This document shows positions 42,862-50,560 of a stretch of 64,000 nt of DNA, one piece after another (position 1 is the first letter of the stretch; every line of letters starts with the position of its first letter). A program made the translations under genes and the position numbers. The DNA lies in contig NZ_CP032624.1 of the NCBI RefSeq assembly GCF_003627055.1, forward strand, positions 1,364,001-1,428,000. Direction: 5' to 3'. The notes below the pieces were generated by a model. It was not told the DNA's origin. It did not search any database and saw nothing but the letters and a program-made list of their open reading frames with translations. This DNA comes from Gryllotalpicola protaetiae. Its GTDB lineage: Bacteria; Actinomycetota; Actinomycetes; Actinomycetales; Microbacteriaceae.

Positions 42862-43710
42862 CTACGGCTTCGGGATGCTCGTGTAGGACTCGGGCCGGCG
42901 GTCCCGGTAGAACTGCCAGTCGTCGCGCACCTGCCTGATCAGGTCGAGGTCGAGGTCGCGGATGACGAGCTCCTCGTCGGTGCCCGACGCGTAGCCGCCG
43001 ATGATGTTGCCGCGCGGGTCGACGAACTGGCTCGAGCCGTAGAAGTCGACGGCGAGGTCGCCGTACTCGTTGTCCTCGCGGCCGACCCGGTTCGGGGCGG
43101 CGACGAAGTAGCCGTTCGCGGCGGCGGCGGCGGGCTGCTCGATCTCCCACAGGCGGTTGGAGAGGCCCGGCTTCGTGGCGTTCGGGTTGAAGACGATCTG
43201 CGCGCCGTTCAGCCCGAGCTCGCGCCAGCCCTCAGGGAAGTGCCGGTCGTAGCAGATGTAGACGCCGATCGGCCCGACGGCGGTCTGGAACACCGGGTAG
43301 CCGAGGTTCCCCGGGCGGAAGTAGAACTTCTCCCAGAACTTGTCGAGGTTCGGGATGTGGTGCTTCCGGTAGCTGCCGAGAACGCTGCCGTCGGCATCCA
43401 CCACCACGGCCGTGTTGTAGTACAGCCCCGGCATCTCGGCCTCGTAGATCGGCAGCACCATCACGAGACTCAGCTCTTTGGCGAGCGCCGCGAAGCGCTG
43501 CACGATCGGACCGTCGGCCGGCTCGGCGAAGTCGTAGTACTTCTTGTCTTCGGTGATGCCGAAATAGGGGCCGTAGAAGAGCTCCTGGAAGCAGATCACC
43601 TGAGCGCCCTGCGCCGCGGCGTCGCGGGCGAACTGCTCGTGCTTGTCGAGCATGGACTCTTTGTCGCCCGTCCAGGTCGTCTGGGTGATCGCGGCTCGGA
43701 TGACCGTCAT
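42862..43710 (-). CDS. Beta-ureidopropionase (N-carbamoyl-beta-alanine amidase)
   Basis: A 282-residue nitrilase-superfamily amidase. The Glu-Lys-Cys triad is present: Glu43 in FQELFYGPYF, Lys116 in SYRKHHIPN and Cys153 in YICYDRHFPEG. FQELFYGPYFG is typical of N-carbamoyl amidases. It would release beta-alanine, CO2 and ammonia from the dihydropyrimidinase product. It is the first gene of the minus-strand operon, preceded by TTGGAGG, and is divergent from the MocR regulator. Confidence 0.9.
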   Translation of the reverse strand: MTVIRAAITQTTWTGDKESMLDKHEQFARDAAAQGAQVICFQELFYGPYFGITEDKKYYDFAEPADGPIVQRFAALAKELSLVMVLPIYEAEMPGLYYNTAVVVDADGSVLGSYRKHHIPNLDKFWEKFYFRPGNLGYPVFQTAVGPIGVYICYDRHFPEGWRELGLNGAQIVFNPNATKPGLSNRLWEIEQPAAAAANGYFVAAPNRVGREDNEYGDLAVDFYGSSQFVDPRGNIIGGYASGTDEELVIRDLDLDLIRQVRDDWQFYRDRRPESYTSIPKP

Positions 43711-43788
43711 CGAAAACCTCCAACTGTCGTTCTGTTATCGTTCGGCGTGAACATTTCCCGACAATTTCCTCGCGTGACGCGGCGGTAA
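43711..43788. promoter_or_regulatory. Divergent control region between pyrimidine operon and mocR
   Basis: Two direct copies of TCGTTC (43727-43732, 43738-43743) are exactly 11 bp apart, as often found for MocR/GntR operators. AACATTT (43750) and AAATGTT (43787) form a widely spaced inverted pair that reaches the mocR start codon. On the minus strand GATAAC could serve as a -10 for the catabolic operon. Confidence 0.45.
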
Positions 43789-45129
43789 ATGTTGCCGAGA
43801 CCTGATGACACCTCCCCTCGGGGCATTGCCGCAAGCATTGCGAGGCAGATCACCTCTGGTGAGCTCGCCCCGGGCGACCGCTTGCCGACGGTGCGCGAGC
43901 TCGCGGCATCCCTCGGCGTGTCGCCCGCAACGGTTTCGCACGCCTGGCAGACACTGCTCGCCGCGGGCCTGATCGTCGCGCGCGGCAGGTCCGGCAGTTT
44001 CGTCCGCGAGCCGGGGGCGACAGATGCCTCATGGCTGCCCCGGAGCATGGCCGAGCTCGCCGGTCGCGCGCCCGTGGGCGAGCTCGACCTGTCGCGCGGA
44101 ACTCCCGATGTCGCGCTGCTGCCCGAGCTGCAGCCCGTGGTCGGCCGCATCATCTGGCAGGCGGGCACGGGGGCGTATCAGGAGCTTCCGGTCATCCCCG
44201 AGCTGCACCGGCTGCTGCGCGACGCCTGGCCGTACCCGGTCGAAGCGCTCACCGTGATCGACGGCGCGCTCGACGGCCTCTCGCGCACGCTCGACCAGAC
44301 TGTGCGGTTCGGCGACCGCGTCGCCGTCGAGGTGCCCGGCTTCCCGCCGCTGTTCGAGATGCTCGAGGCGCACGGCGTCGAGCGGGTACCGCTCGAGCTC
44401 GACGGCTCGGGGGTCACCCCGCGGTCGCTGTTCCGGGCGCTCGCGCGCGGGGTGTCGGCGGTGGTGCTGCAGCCGAGGGCGCAGAACCCGACTGGGGCGT
44501 CACTCTCGTCGCAGCGCGCCGAGGAGCTCGCCCGCATCATCGCGGGGCAGCGGCGCGGGGCTTCGATCGTCGTGATCGAGGACGACCACTCTGGGCTCAT
44601 CTCAGGCGCGCCGGATGTCTCGCTCGGCACCTGGCTGCCCGGCCAGGTCGTGCACCTGCGCAGCTTCTCGAAGTCGCACGGCCCCGACCTGCGCATCGCG
44701 GCGCTCGGCGGCCCGCGGCCGCTCGTCGACCGCATCGTGGCGCGACGGCTGCTCGGCCCGGGGTGGACCTCGCGGATGCTTCAGCGAGTGCTGCTCGAGC
44801 TGCTGCGCGACCCGCTCGCGGTGGCCTCGGTGGCGCGGGCGGGCGGGGTGTACGCCGAGCGGCAGGCCGCGCTGGTGGCGGCGCTCGGGCGGCGGGGCGT
44901 GTCGGTGCCATCGGGTGACGGGATCAACCTGTGGCTGCCGGTGCGCGACGAGCGCGAGGCCGTGGCCGTGCTCGGCGCCGCGGGGGTGCGCGTCGCCGCC
45001 GGGGCGCCGTTCGTGGCCGATGAGCCGGGTCGGCCAGGCATCCGCCTCACCGTTGGCGCCCTGCCCGTCGAGCGCGCGGCGGCGGTCGCCGCGCTGCTCG
45101 CGCCGCTCGTCGCCCCGGTCGTCGATTAG
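43789..45129 (+). CDS. MocR-family regulator (GntR domain fused to aminotransferase fold)
   Basis: A 446-residue regulator. Residues about 5-75 are a GntR winged helix (GELAPGDRLPTVRELAASLGVSPATVSHAWQTL); the rest is a class I aminotransferase fold with QPRAQNPTGASL, the Asp of VIEDDHSG and the PLP lysine in HLRSFSKSHGPDLR. MocR proteins bind PLP-linked amino compounds and usually control a divergent operon. Here the effector could be beta-alanine or a related amine from the operon. The ATG at 43789 has no clear ribosome-binding site. Confidence 0.88.
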   Translation: MLPRPDDTSPRGIAASIARQITSGELAPGDRLPTVRELAASLGVSPATVSHAWQTLLAAGLIVARGRSGSFVREPGATDASWLPRSMAELAGRAPVGELDLSRGTPDVALLPELQPVVGRIIWQAGTGAYQELPVIPELHRLLRDAWPYPVEALTVIDGALDGLSRTLDQTVRFGDRVAVEVPGFPPLFEMLEAHGVERVPLELDGSGVTPRSLFRALARGVSAVVLQPRAQNPTGASLSSQRAEELARIIAGQRRGASIVVIEDDHSGLISGAPDVSLGTWLPGQVVHLRSFSKSHGPDLRIAALGGPRPLVDRIVARRLLGPGWTSRMLQRVLLELLRDPLAVASVARAGGVYAERQAALVAALGRRGVSVPSGDGINLWLPVRDEREAVAVLGAAGVRVAAGAPFVADEPGRPGIRLTVGALPVERAAAVAALLAPLVAPVVD

Positions 45130-45191
45130 TCGCCGATTCCGGCGTCGCGCGCCGACTTTCTGACGACCCGGCGCGAGCCGGCCCGCTCGCT

Positions 45192-45237
45192 CGTCGATAA
45201 GTCCGCTTTAGCGGCGGCGGCGAGCGATTTATCGACG
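45192..45237. repeat. Inverted repeat after mocR
   Basis: CGTCGATAA at 45192-45200 pairs with TTATCGACG at 45229-45237; inner CGCT/AGCG and GCTCGCTC/GAGCGA segments can also pair, giving alternative stems. It probably ends mocR transcription, just before the fbiA promoter. Confidence 0.5.
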
Positions 45238-45250
45238 ACCGGGCGGCGCA

Positions 45251-45262
45251 TAGGCTCGAGGG
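45251..45262 (+). promoter_or_regulatory. Leaderless-type -10 of fbiA
   Basis: TAGGCT at 45251-45256 lies six bases before the ATG at 45263. Confidence 0.55.
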
Positions 45263-46285
45263 ATGCCACAGAACATCGTCGTCTTCGTCGGGGGCGTCGG
45301 GGGCGCGCGGTTCACGCGCGGTCTCGTCGGGGAACTCGAGCGGCGCTACCCGTCGCCGGCCGGAACCGACGGGCAGAACCGCCCGTCGGTCACCGCGATC
45401 GTCAACACGGGCGACGACTCCTGGATCGCGGGCCTGCGCGTCACCCCCGACCTCGACTCGATGATGTACACCCTCGCCGGTGTCAACGACGACGAGCGCG
45501 GCTGGGGCCTGCGCGACGAGTCGTACCGCGTCTCGGCCGAGCTGTCGGCCTACGGCGTCGGATGGCCGTGGTTCACGCTCGGCGACCTCGACCTCGGCAC
45601 CCACATCGCCCGCACCGCGCTGCTGCGCGAGGGGCTGACCCTGACCGAGGTCGTCGCACGCCTCGCCGCGCGCTGGAACGACGGCGCGGGGCTGCCCGTG
45701 CGGCTGCTGCCGATGAGCGACGAGTCGGTCGAAACGCATGTCGAGATCGACCTCGGCGCGGGGCCCGAGCTCGTGCACTTCGAGGAATGGTGGGTCAAGC
45801 ACCGCGCCGCCGTTCCCGCGCGGCGGTTCGTGCAGCTCGGGCTGACTGGGGCGTCCGCGACGCGGCCGGTACGCGACGCTCTAGCCTCTGCCGACGTCGT
45901 GCTCATCGCACCCTCGAACCCGGTCGTCTCGGTCGGGACCGTGCTCGCGATCCCGGGCATCCGCGAGGCGCTCGGCGCCTCATCCGCTCCGGTGGTGGGC
46001 GTCTCGCCGATCATCGGCGGCGCGGCGGTGCGCGGCTATGCGGATGCCTGCCTGACCGCCATCGGCGTCGAGACCTCTGCTCTCGCCGTCGCACGCCACT
46101 ATGGCGCGCGCGCCGACGGCGGCCTGCTCGATGGCTGGCTGGTCGGCGAAGAGGACGCGTCTTCGGTGGAGGCGGTGTCGGCTCTGGGCATCCGCTCGCA
46201 TGCCGTACCGCTGTGGATGAAGGATGCCGCAACCTCCGCCGCCCTCGCGGGCGCGGCGCTCGACCTGGCCGCCTCGTTGGCCTGA
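45263..46285 (+). CDS. fbiA: 2-phospho-L-lactate transferase (F420 biosynthesis)
   Basis: A 340-residue CofD/FbiA enzyme that joins the phospholactyl (or phosphoenolpyruvyl) unit to the deazaflavin FO, making F420-0 or dehydro-F420-0. The N-terminal [11 protein letters not shown] loop, [43 protein letters not shown] and [21 protein letters not shown] are all characteristic. It stands alone with its own promoter, apart from fbiB/fbiD and fbiC elsewhere in the window, whereas fbiA and fbiB are adjacent in mycobacteria. Confidence 0.93.
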   Translation: MPQNIVVFVGGVGGARFTRGLVGELERRYPSPAGTDGQNRPSVTAIVNTGDDSWIAGLRVTPDLDSMMYTLAGVNDDERGWGLRDESYRVSAELSAYGVGWPWFTLGDLDLGTHIARTALLREGLTLTEVVARLAARWNDGAGLPVRLLPMSDESVETHVEIDLGAGPELVHFEEWWVKHRAAVPARRFVQLGLTGASATRPVRDALASADVVLIAPSNPVVSVGTVLAIPGIREALGASSAPVVGVSPIIGGAAVRGYADACLTAIGVETSALAVARHYGARADGGLLDGWLVGEEDASSVEAVSALGIRSHAVPLWMKDAATSAALAGAALDLAASLA

Positions 46286-46307
46286 GCGGCACCGTGCCGC
46301 CGTCGGC

Positions 46308-46355
46308 GGGTGCGAAAAGCACGTTCGATCGCGAACGAACGTGCATTCCGCACCC
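46308..46355. terminator. Inverted repeat after fbiA
   Basis: GGGTGCG and CGCACCC form an outer stem, and GCACGTTCG pairs with part of CGAACGAACGTGC inside, with a few mismatches. It lies between fbiA and the next gene and probably ends fbiA transcription. No T-tract. Confidence 0.5.
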
Positions 46356-46376
46356 CCGGATGTCGGCGGTCGTGCG

Positions 46377-46388
46377 TAGCCTCGACGC
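46377..46388 (+). promoter_or_regulatory. Leaderless-type -10 of alpha/beta hydrolase gene
   Basis: TAGCCT at 46377-46382 lies six bases before the GTG at 46389. Confidence 0.5.
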
Positions 46389-47219
46389 GTGCATATCGAG
46401 ACGCGCGGCTCAGGGGCGCCGCTGGTTCTGATCCACGGATTCGGGGTCGACCATCGGATTCTGCTGCCGCTCGACGATGCCATCGCGGCGCGGGGTGGGT
46501 GGCGACGCATCTATGTCGACCTGCCCGGCATGGGGCGGTCGCCGATCGGCGACATCGCGAGCGCGGAAGATCTCGTGATCGAACTCGCTGACACGGTGCG
46601 CGGCGCGATCGGCGACGAGCCGTTCGCGCTGCTCGGAAACTCGTACGGCGGCATGCTTGCGCGGCGCCTCGCGCACGACTTCGGTGAGCAAGTGATGGGC
46701 TTCGCAACGCTCGCGGGGGTGTTCGTGGCGAAGCACGGCGAGCGCACGGCACCGCCGCGCACGGTCCTTCACGAAGACGCCGCCATCTTCGAGGGCGTTC
46801 CCGGCGCCGTCGCCGACGGTTACCGCGGCTTCGCCGTCTGGCAGTCTGCGGCGGGGCTCGAGAACTTCATCGAGACCGTGCAACCGGGCATCGAGCTGGT
46901 CGACCAGGCGGGCCTCGAGCGCATCGCCGAGAACTACGCGTTCGAGGTCGAGCCGGAAGATCAGGCATCCGTCCCGTTCTCGAAACCGGCGCTCTTCATC
47001 GCCGGCCGGCAAGACGACGTCGTGGGCTACACCGACGCCTGGCGCCGCCTCGATCACTACCCGCGCGGTTCGTTCCTCGTGCTCGACGCCGCTGGCCACA
47101 ACATCATCGGCGAGCAGCTCGGTCTGGTCGCCGCCGCGGTCGGCGAGTGGCTCGACCGCGTCGCCGCGTTCAGAGCTGATGCGCCCAACGGGCCGCGCGA
47201 TCGGCCAGCTTCGGCATGA
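46389..47219 (+). CDS. Alpha/beta-fold hydrolase
   Basis: A 276-residue hydrolase with oxyanion-loop LIHGFGVDHRI, DLPGMGRSP, the nucleophile elbow LLGNSYGGMLARR, the acid in FIAGRQDDVVGY and the catalytic His in LDAAGHNIIGEQ. Substrate unknown. The GTG at 46389 follows a -10 box by six bases. Its last 50 bases overlap, on the opposite strand, the end of the membrane-protein gene at 47170. Confidence 0.85.
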   Translation: MHIETRGSGAPLVLIHGFGVDHRILLPLDDAIAARGGWRRIYVDLPGMGRSPIGDIASAEDLVIELADTVRGAIGDEPFALLGNSYGGMLARRLAHDFGEQVMGFATLAGVFVAKHGERTAPPRTVLHEDAAIFEGVPGAVADGYRGFAVWQSAAGLENFIETVQPGIELVDQAGLERIAENYAFEVEPEDQASVPFSKPALFIAGRQDDVVGYTDAWRRLDHYPRGSFLVLDAAGHNIIGEQLGLVAAAVGEWLDRVAAFRADAPNGPRDRPASA

Positions 47220-48018
47220 CCGTGCTGAGCAGGCGGTCGACCTCTGCCCAGTCGGCTCGGCGCAGGAAGTCGTACTCGATCTCGCTGAAGAACACCACTC
47301 GGTCGCCGGTGATCTCGACGTTGTAGTCGGCCGCGTGATCGACGAGCAGGGCCATCACGTCAGGCGTCAGAACGTAGAGCGCGTCCTGCTGGTATGCGAT
47401 CGGGGCGTACAGCCGGAAGCTCTTGTCGAAGTCGCCCTCGAGCGACAGCCGACCCACCCGGTCGTAGCTGTCGGGCAGGTCGCTGCCGAGGAAGTCGTTC
47501 GAGCGTGCGTCGAGAATCAGGTGCGGCAGCGCCGCGGGCAGCCGGGCGATGACGTAGTGCCACGGATGCGTCGTCTTCGGCTTCCCGGTTCCCGTCGTGT
47601 AGGTGAGCGAGCCGAACTCGGTGCCGCGGTCGTCGCGGAAGTAGCTCGTGCCCTCGAGGTCGTCCCCTGCGTGCAGCAGCGCGAAGTCGACGGCGGTGAG
47701 CCCCGACTCGGCGAAGGTAAAGCCGTTGGCCTCGGCGGCGAGATGCAGACGCAGGAACTTCGGCTCGGCCCGACGCGCGATCAGGGCCGCGCCCGCGAGG
47801 GCGCCACAGATGACCGCGGTGAGGATCGCGGCGCCCGCAAGCAGGGCCAGCGCTGCGCTGCCCGAGGTGTTGAGCGCGATCAGCGCGACAGCCACGATCA
47901 CGGCGGCGGCGCACACGATCAGCCGCACACGCGGGAACCGGGTGCGGGGCCAACCGGGCGGCGCTGCGGCGAACGCCTTCGCGTCGCTCGCGCCGAGCCA
48001 GCTCGTGTCGAAACCCAT
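47170..48018 (-). CDS. Membrane protein of unknown function, two helices
   Basis: A 282-residue protein. Two adjacent membrane helices lie at about residues 32-50 and 55-80, followed by a roughly 200-residue soluble domain with no recognisable motif (for example FLRLHLAAEANGF, WHYVIARLPAALPHLILDARSNDFLG, ALYVLTPDVMALL). Such a layout is seen in DUF3137-like proteins, but the match is loose. GAGGGG precedes the ATG at 48018. It overlaps the convergent hydrolase gene by 50 bases. Confidence 0.7.
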   Translation of the reverse strand: MGFDTSWLGASDAKAFAAAPPGWPRTRFPRVRLIVCAAAVIVAVALIALNTSGSAALALLAGAAILTAVICGALAGAALIARRAEPKFLRLHLAAEANGFTFAESGLTAVDFALLHAGDDLEGTSYFRDDRGTEFGSLTYTTGTGKPKTTHPWHYVIARLPAALPHLILDARSNDFLGSDLPDSYDRVGRLSLEGDFDKSFRLYAPIAYQQDALYVLTPDVMALLVDHAADYNVEITGDRVVFFSEIEYDFLRRADWAEVDRLLSTVMPKLADRAARWAHQL

Positions 48019-48223
48019 GGGCGCCCCTCGCTGAGTCGTGTCGACTCACGCTAGTGGGCGGGTCGTCGCTGTGCCAGGAATCCGTTCAGTCGAATCGTTG
48101 CGACTCGGTTTAGGCTGGTTCCATCGGCAGCGGCCTGGATTTTGGCCGCCGAGCTGCGCGCATCTGGCTTTGATGGCGTTCCGGCTCGGCATCCGTATTC
48201 GCCCACCCATGTCTAGGTGACCC
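48019..48223. other. 205-base spacer before fbiC
   Basis: No gene is supported here. TAGGCT at 48110-48115 is a good -10; a start there would give fbiC a leader of about 100 bases containing a short GCGGCC/GGCCGC hairpin. Unlike most units in the window, fbiC has no -10 box six bases before its start. Confidence 0.35.
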
Positions 48224-50560
48224 ATGGCCGTTCCGCTGATGCTGCGCACCCCCGCAGCCCCCTATGCCCGCCCCGACGAACTCGACGGCGCCCTCGACCG
48301 TCTGGAAAGCGCGCGCGAGCCATGGGTCTCGCTCTCGCACGCGGATGCCACGATCCTGCTCGCCGCCCGCGATGAGGACCTCGACCGGCTGCTGCTCGTG
48401 GCCGGCCGCATTCGCGACGACGGGCTCGCGGCGGCCGGCCGGCCGGGAGTCATCACGTACTCGCGCAAGGTGTTCATCCCGCTCACGCACCTGTGCCAGG
48501 ACCGCTGCCATTACTGCATCTTCGTGCAGACGCCGGGCAAGCTCACGAAGGCCGGCATCTCGCCGTACATGGAGCCCGAGGAGGTGCTCGAGGTCGCCCG
48601 CCAGGGCGCGGCGCTCGGCTGCAAGGAGGCGCTTCTCACCCTCGGCGACCGGCCGGAGAACCGCTGGCCGATCGCGCGACAGTGGCTCGACGAGCACGGC
48701 TACGAGTCGACCCTCGACTACGTGAAGGCGATGGCCGAGCTGATCCTCGCCGAGACCGGGCTGCTGCCGCACCTCAACCCCGGCGTGATGTCGTGGGCCG
48801 AGCTGCAGCGGCTGAAGCCCGTCGGGCCGTCGATGGGCATGATGCTCGAGACGACCTCGTCGCGCATCTGGGAGACGCCGGGCGAGGCCCACTTCGGCTC
48901 GCCCGACAAGGACCCGGCCGTGCGCTTGCGGGTGATCGACGACGCCGGGCGCTCGCGCATCCCGTTCACCACCGGGGTGCTCCTCGGCATCGGCGAGACG
49001 GCGGCCGACCGCATCGACGCGGTGCTCGCACTGCGGGCGTCGCACGAGAAGCACGGGCACATCCAAGAGGTGATCGTGCAGAACTTCCGCGCGAAGAACG
49101 CCACCGCGATGATGGGCGCCGTCGACCTCGAGACGCAGGAGTACGCGGCAGCCGTCGCGGTCACCCGCGTGCTGCTCGGCCCCGGCATGCGCGTGCAGGC
49201 ACCGCCGAATCTGACGGATGCCGGCGAGCTCGCGCTTCTCGTACGTGCAGGCATCGACGACTGGGGCGGCGTCTCACCCCTCACTCCCGACCACGTGAAC
49301 CCCGAGCGCCCCTGGCCGCAGATCGAGGAGCTCGCCCGGCTCACCGCCGAGGGCGGCTACACGCTGCGCGAGCGCCTCACCGCGCACCCGCACTACCTCC
49401 GTGAGGCGCGCGGGGCCGTCGCCGCCGGCGGCGACGCGGGGCGTGGCGCCGACTGGTTCGACGACCGCCTGAGTCCGCGCCTGCTCGAGCTCGCCGACGA
49501 TTACGGGCTCGCGAAGCACGACGCCTACCTCGAGTCGGTGCTGAAGCGCGCCGAGGCCGACCCCACGGGCCTCACCGACGCCGAGTACGTCGCCCTGCTG
49601 CACGCCGACGGCGACGACCTCGAGACGCTGGCCGCGCTCGCCGATCGGGTCCGGCACGAGCGCGTCGGCGACACCGTCACCTACGCGATCAACCGCAACC
49701 TCGACGCCTCGCTCGGCCTGCCGGCCAGCGACATCGCCGCACTCGCCGACGAGGCGGCGGCACTCGGCGCGACCGAGATCTGCGCCCAGGGCGCGGTCCC
49801 TCGCGAGCTCGGCGCCGACGGCTACCTCGACTTCGCCCGCGCCATCAAGCGCGCGCAGCCGGGGCTGCACCTGCACGCCTTCCGGCCCGCCGAAGTGCTC
49901 GACGGCGCCGCCCGGGCAGGGCTCGCCCTCGCCGGCTGGCTGGAGCGGCTGCGCGCAGCCGGTGTCGACACCGTGCCGGGCACCGGGGCGCGGATTCTTG
50001 ATGATCGCATACGCGGCATCCTGACCGGGGGCACCGACATTCCGGCATCCGTCTGGCTTGACACTGTGGAGAACGCACACCGCGCTGGCCTGCGCTCCAC
50101 CGCCACGATGATCTACGGGCACGTGGAAACCGCCGCCGACCAGGTGAAGCACCTGCGCACGCTGGCCGCGCTGCAGGATCGGACCGGCGGCTTCACCGAG
50201 TTGATCGCCATGCCCTGGCTGCCCAGCGAATCGCCGGTCGACGTGCCGGGCGCCCGCCCCGGCCCGAGCCTGCGCGAGTCGCGCGCGGTCCACGCCGTCG
50301 CGCGGCTGATGCTCGCGGGGCGCATCGACCACATCCAGGCGGCCTGGACGAAGCTCGGCCTGCGCGGCGCGCAGCTCGTGCTCGCCGGCGGCGCCGACGA
50401 CCTCGGCGGGGTCCTGCTCGACGGCGTCGTCGACCCGAGCGCCGGCCCCGAGCAGGGCCGCCAGCTCACGGTCGCCGATGTGACCCGGCTCGCCGCCGAG
50501 CTCGGCCGACCGGTGCGCCAGCGCACGACCACCTACGGCGAGGTGCGCTCCGATGGCTGA
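48224..50560 (+). CDS. fbiC: FO synthase FbiC with defective CofH half
   Basis: A 778-residue fusion of the two radical-SAM halves that make the F420 deazaflavin FO. The CofG half is complete, with Cys91, Cys95 and Cys98 in HLCQDRCHYC. In the CofH half the sequence runs NRNLDASLGL at residues 490-499; in other FbiC proteins about 22 residues containing the second CX3CX2C motif lie between NRN and this point. The rest of CofH is well conserved (GATEIC, HLHAFRPAEV, STATMIYGHVE, RQRTTTYGEV). The frame is open. As read, this protein cannot bind the second [4Fe-4S] cluster and should not make FO, unless a separate CofH exists or the assembly has a 66-base deletion. Confidence 0.9.
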   Translation: MAVPLMLRTPAAPYARPDELDGALDRLESAREPWVSLSHADATILLAARDEDLDRLLLVAGRIRDDGLAAAGRPGVITYSRKVFIPLTHLCQDRCHYCIFVQTPGKLTKAGISPYMEPEEVLEVARQGAALGCKEALLTLGDRPENRWPIARQWLDEHGYESTLDYVKAMAELILAETGLLPHLNPGVMSWAELQRLKPVGPSMGMMLETTSSRIWETPGEAHFGSPDKDPAVRLRVIDDAGRSRIPFTTGVLLGIGETAADRIDAVLALRASHEKHGHIQEVIVQNFRAKNATAMMGAVDLETQEYAAAVAVTRVLLGPGMRVQAPPNLTDAGELALLVRAGIDDWGGVSPLTPDHVNPERPWPQIEELARLTAEGGYTLRERLTAHPHYLREARGAVAAGGDAGRGADWFDDRLSPRLLELADDYGLAKHDAYLESVLKRAEADPTGLTDAEYVALLHADGDDLETLAALADRVRHERVGDTVTYAINRNLDASLGLPASDIAALADEAAALGATEICAQGAVPRELGADGYLDFARAIKRAQPGLHLHAFRPAEVLDGAARAGLALAGWLERLRAAGVDTVPGTGARILDDRIRGILTGGTDIPASVWLDTVENAHRAGLRSTATMIYGHVETAADQVKHLRTLAALQDRTGGFTELIAMPWLPSESPVDVPGARPGPSLRESRAVHAVARLMLAGRIDHIQAAWTKLGLRGAQLVLAGGADDLGGVLLDGVVDPSAGPEQGRQLTVADVTRLAAELGRPVRQRTTTYGEVRSDG

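Noticed and set aside
48038-48220. 60-codon frame before fbiC
   Set aside because: No start signal and Arg/Pro/Gly-rich chance composition; more likely leader sequence.
48224-50560. fbiC as a decayed pseudogene
   Set aside because: The frame is fully open and the sequence on both sides of the missing motif is well conserved; the defect is one clean deletion.
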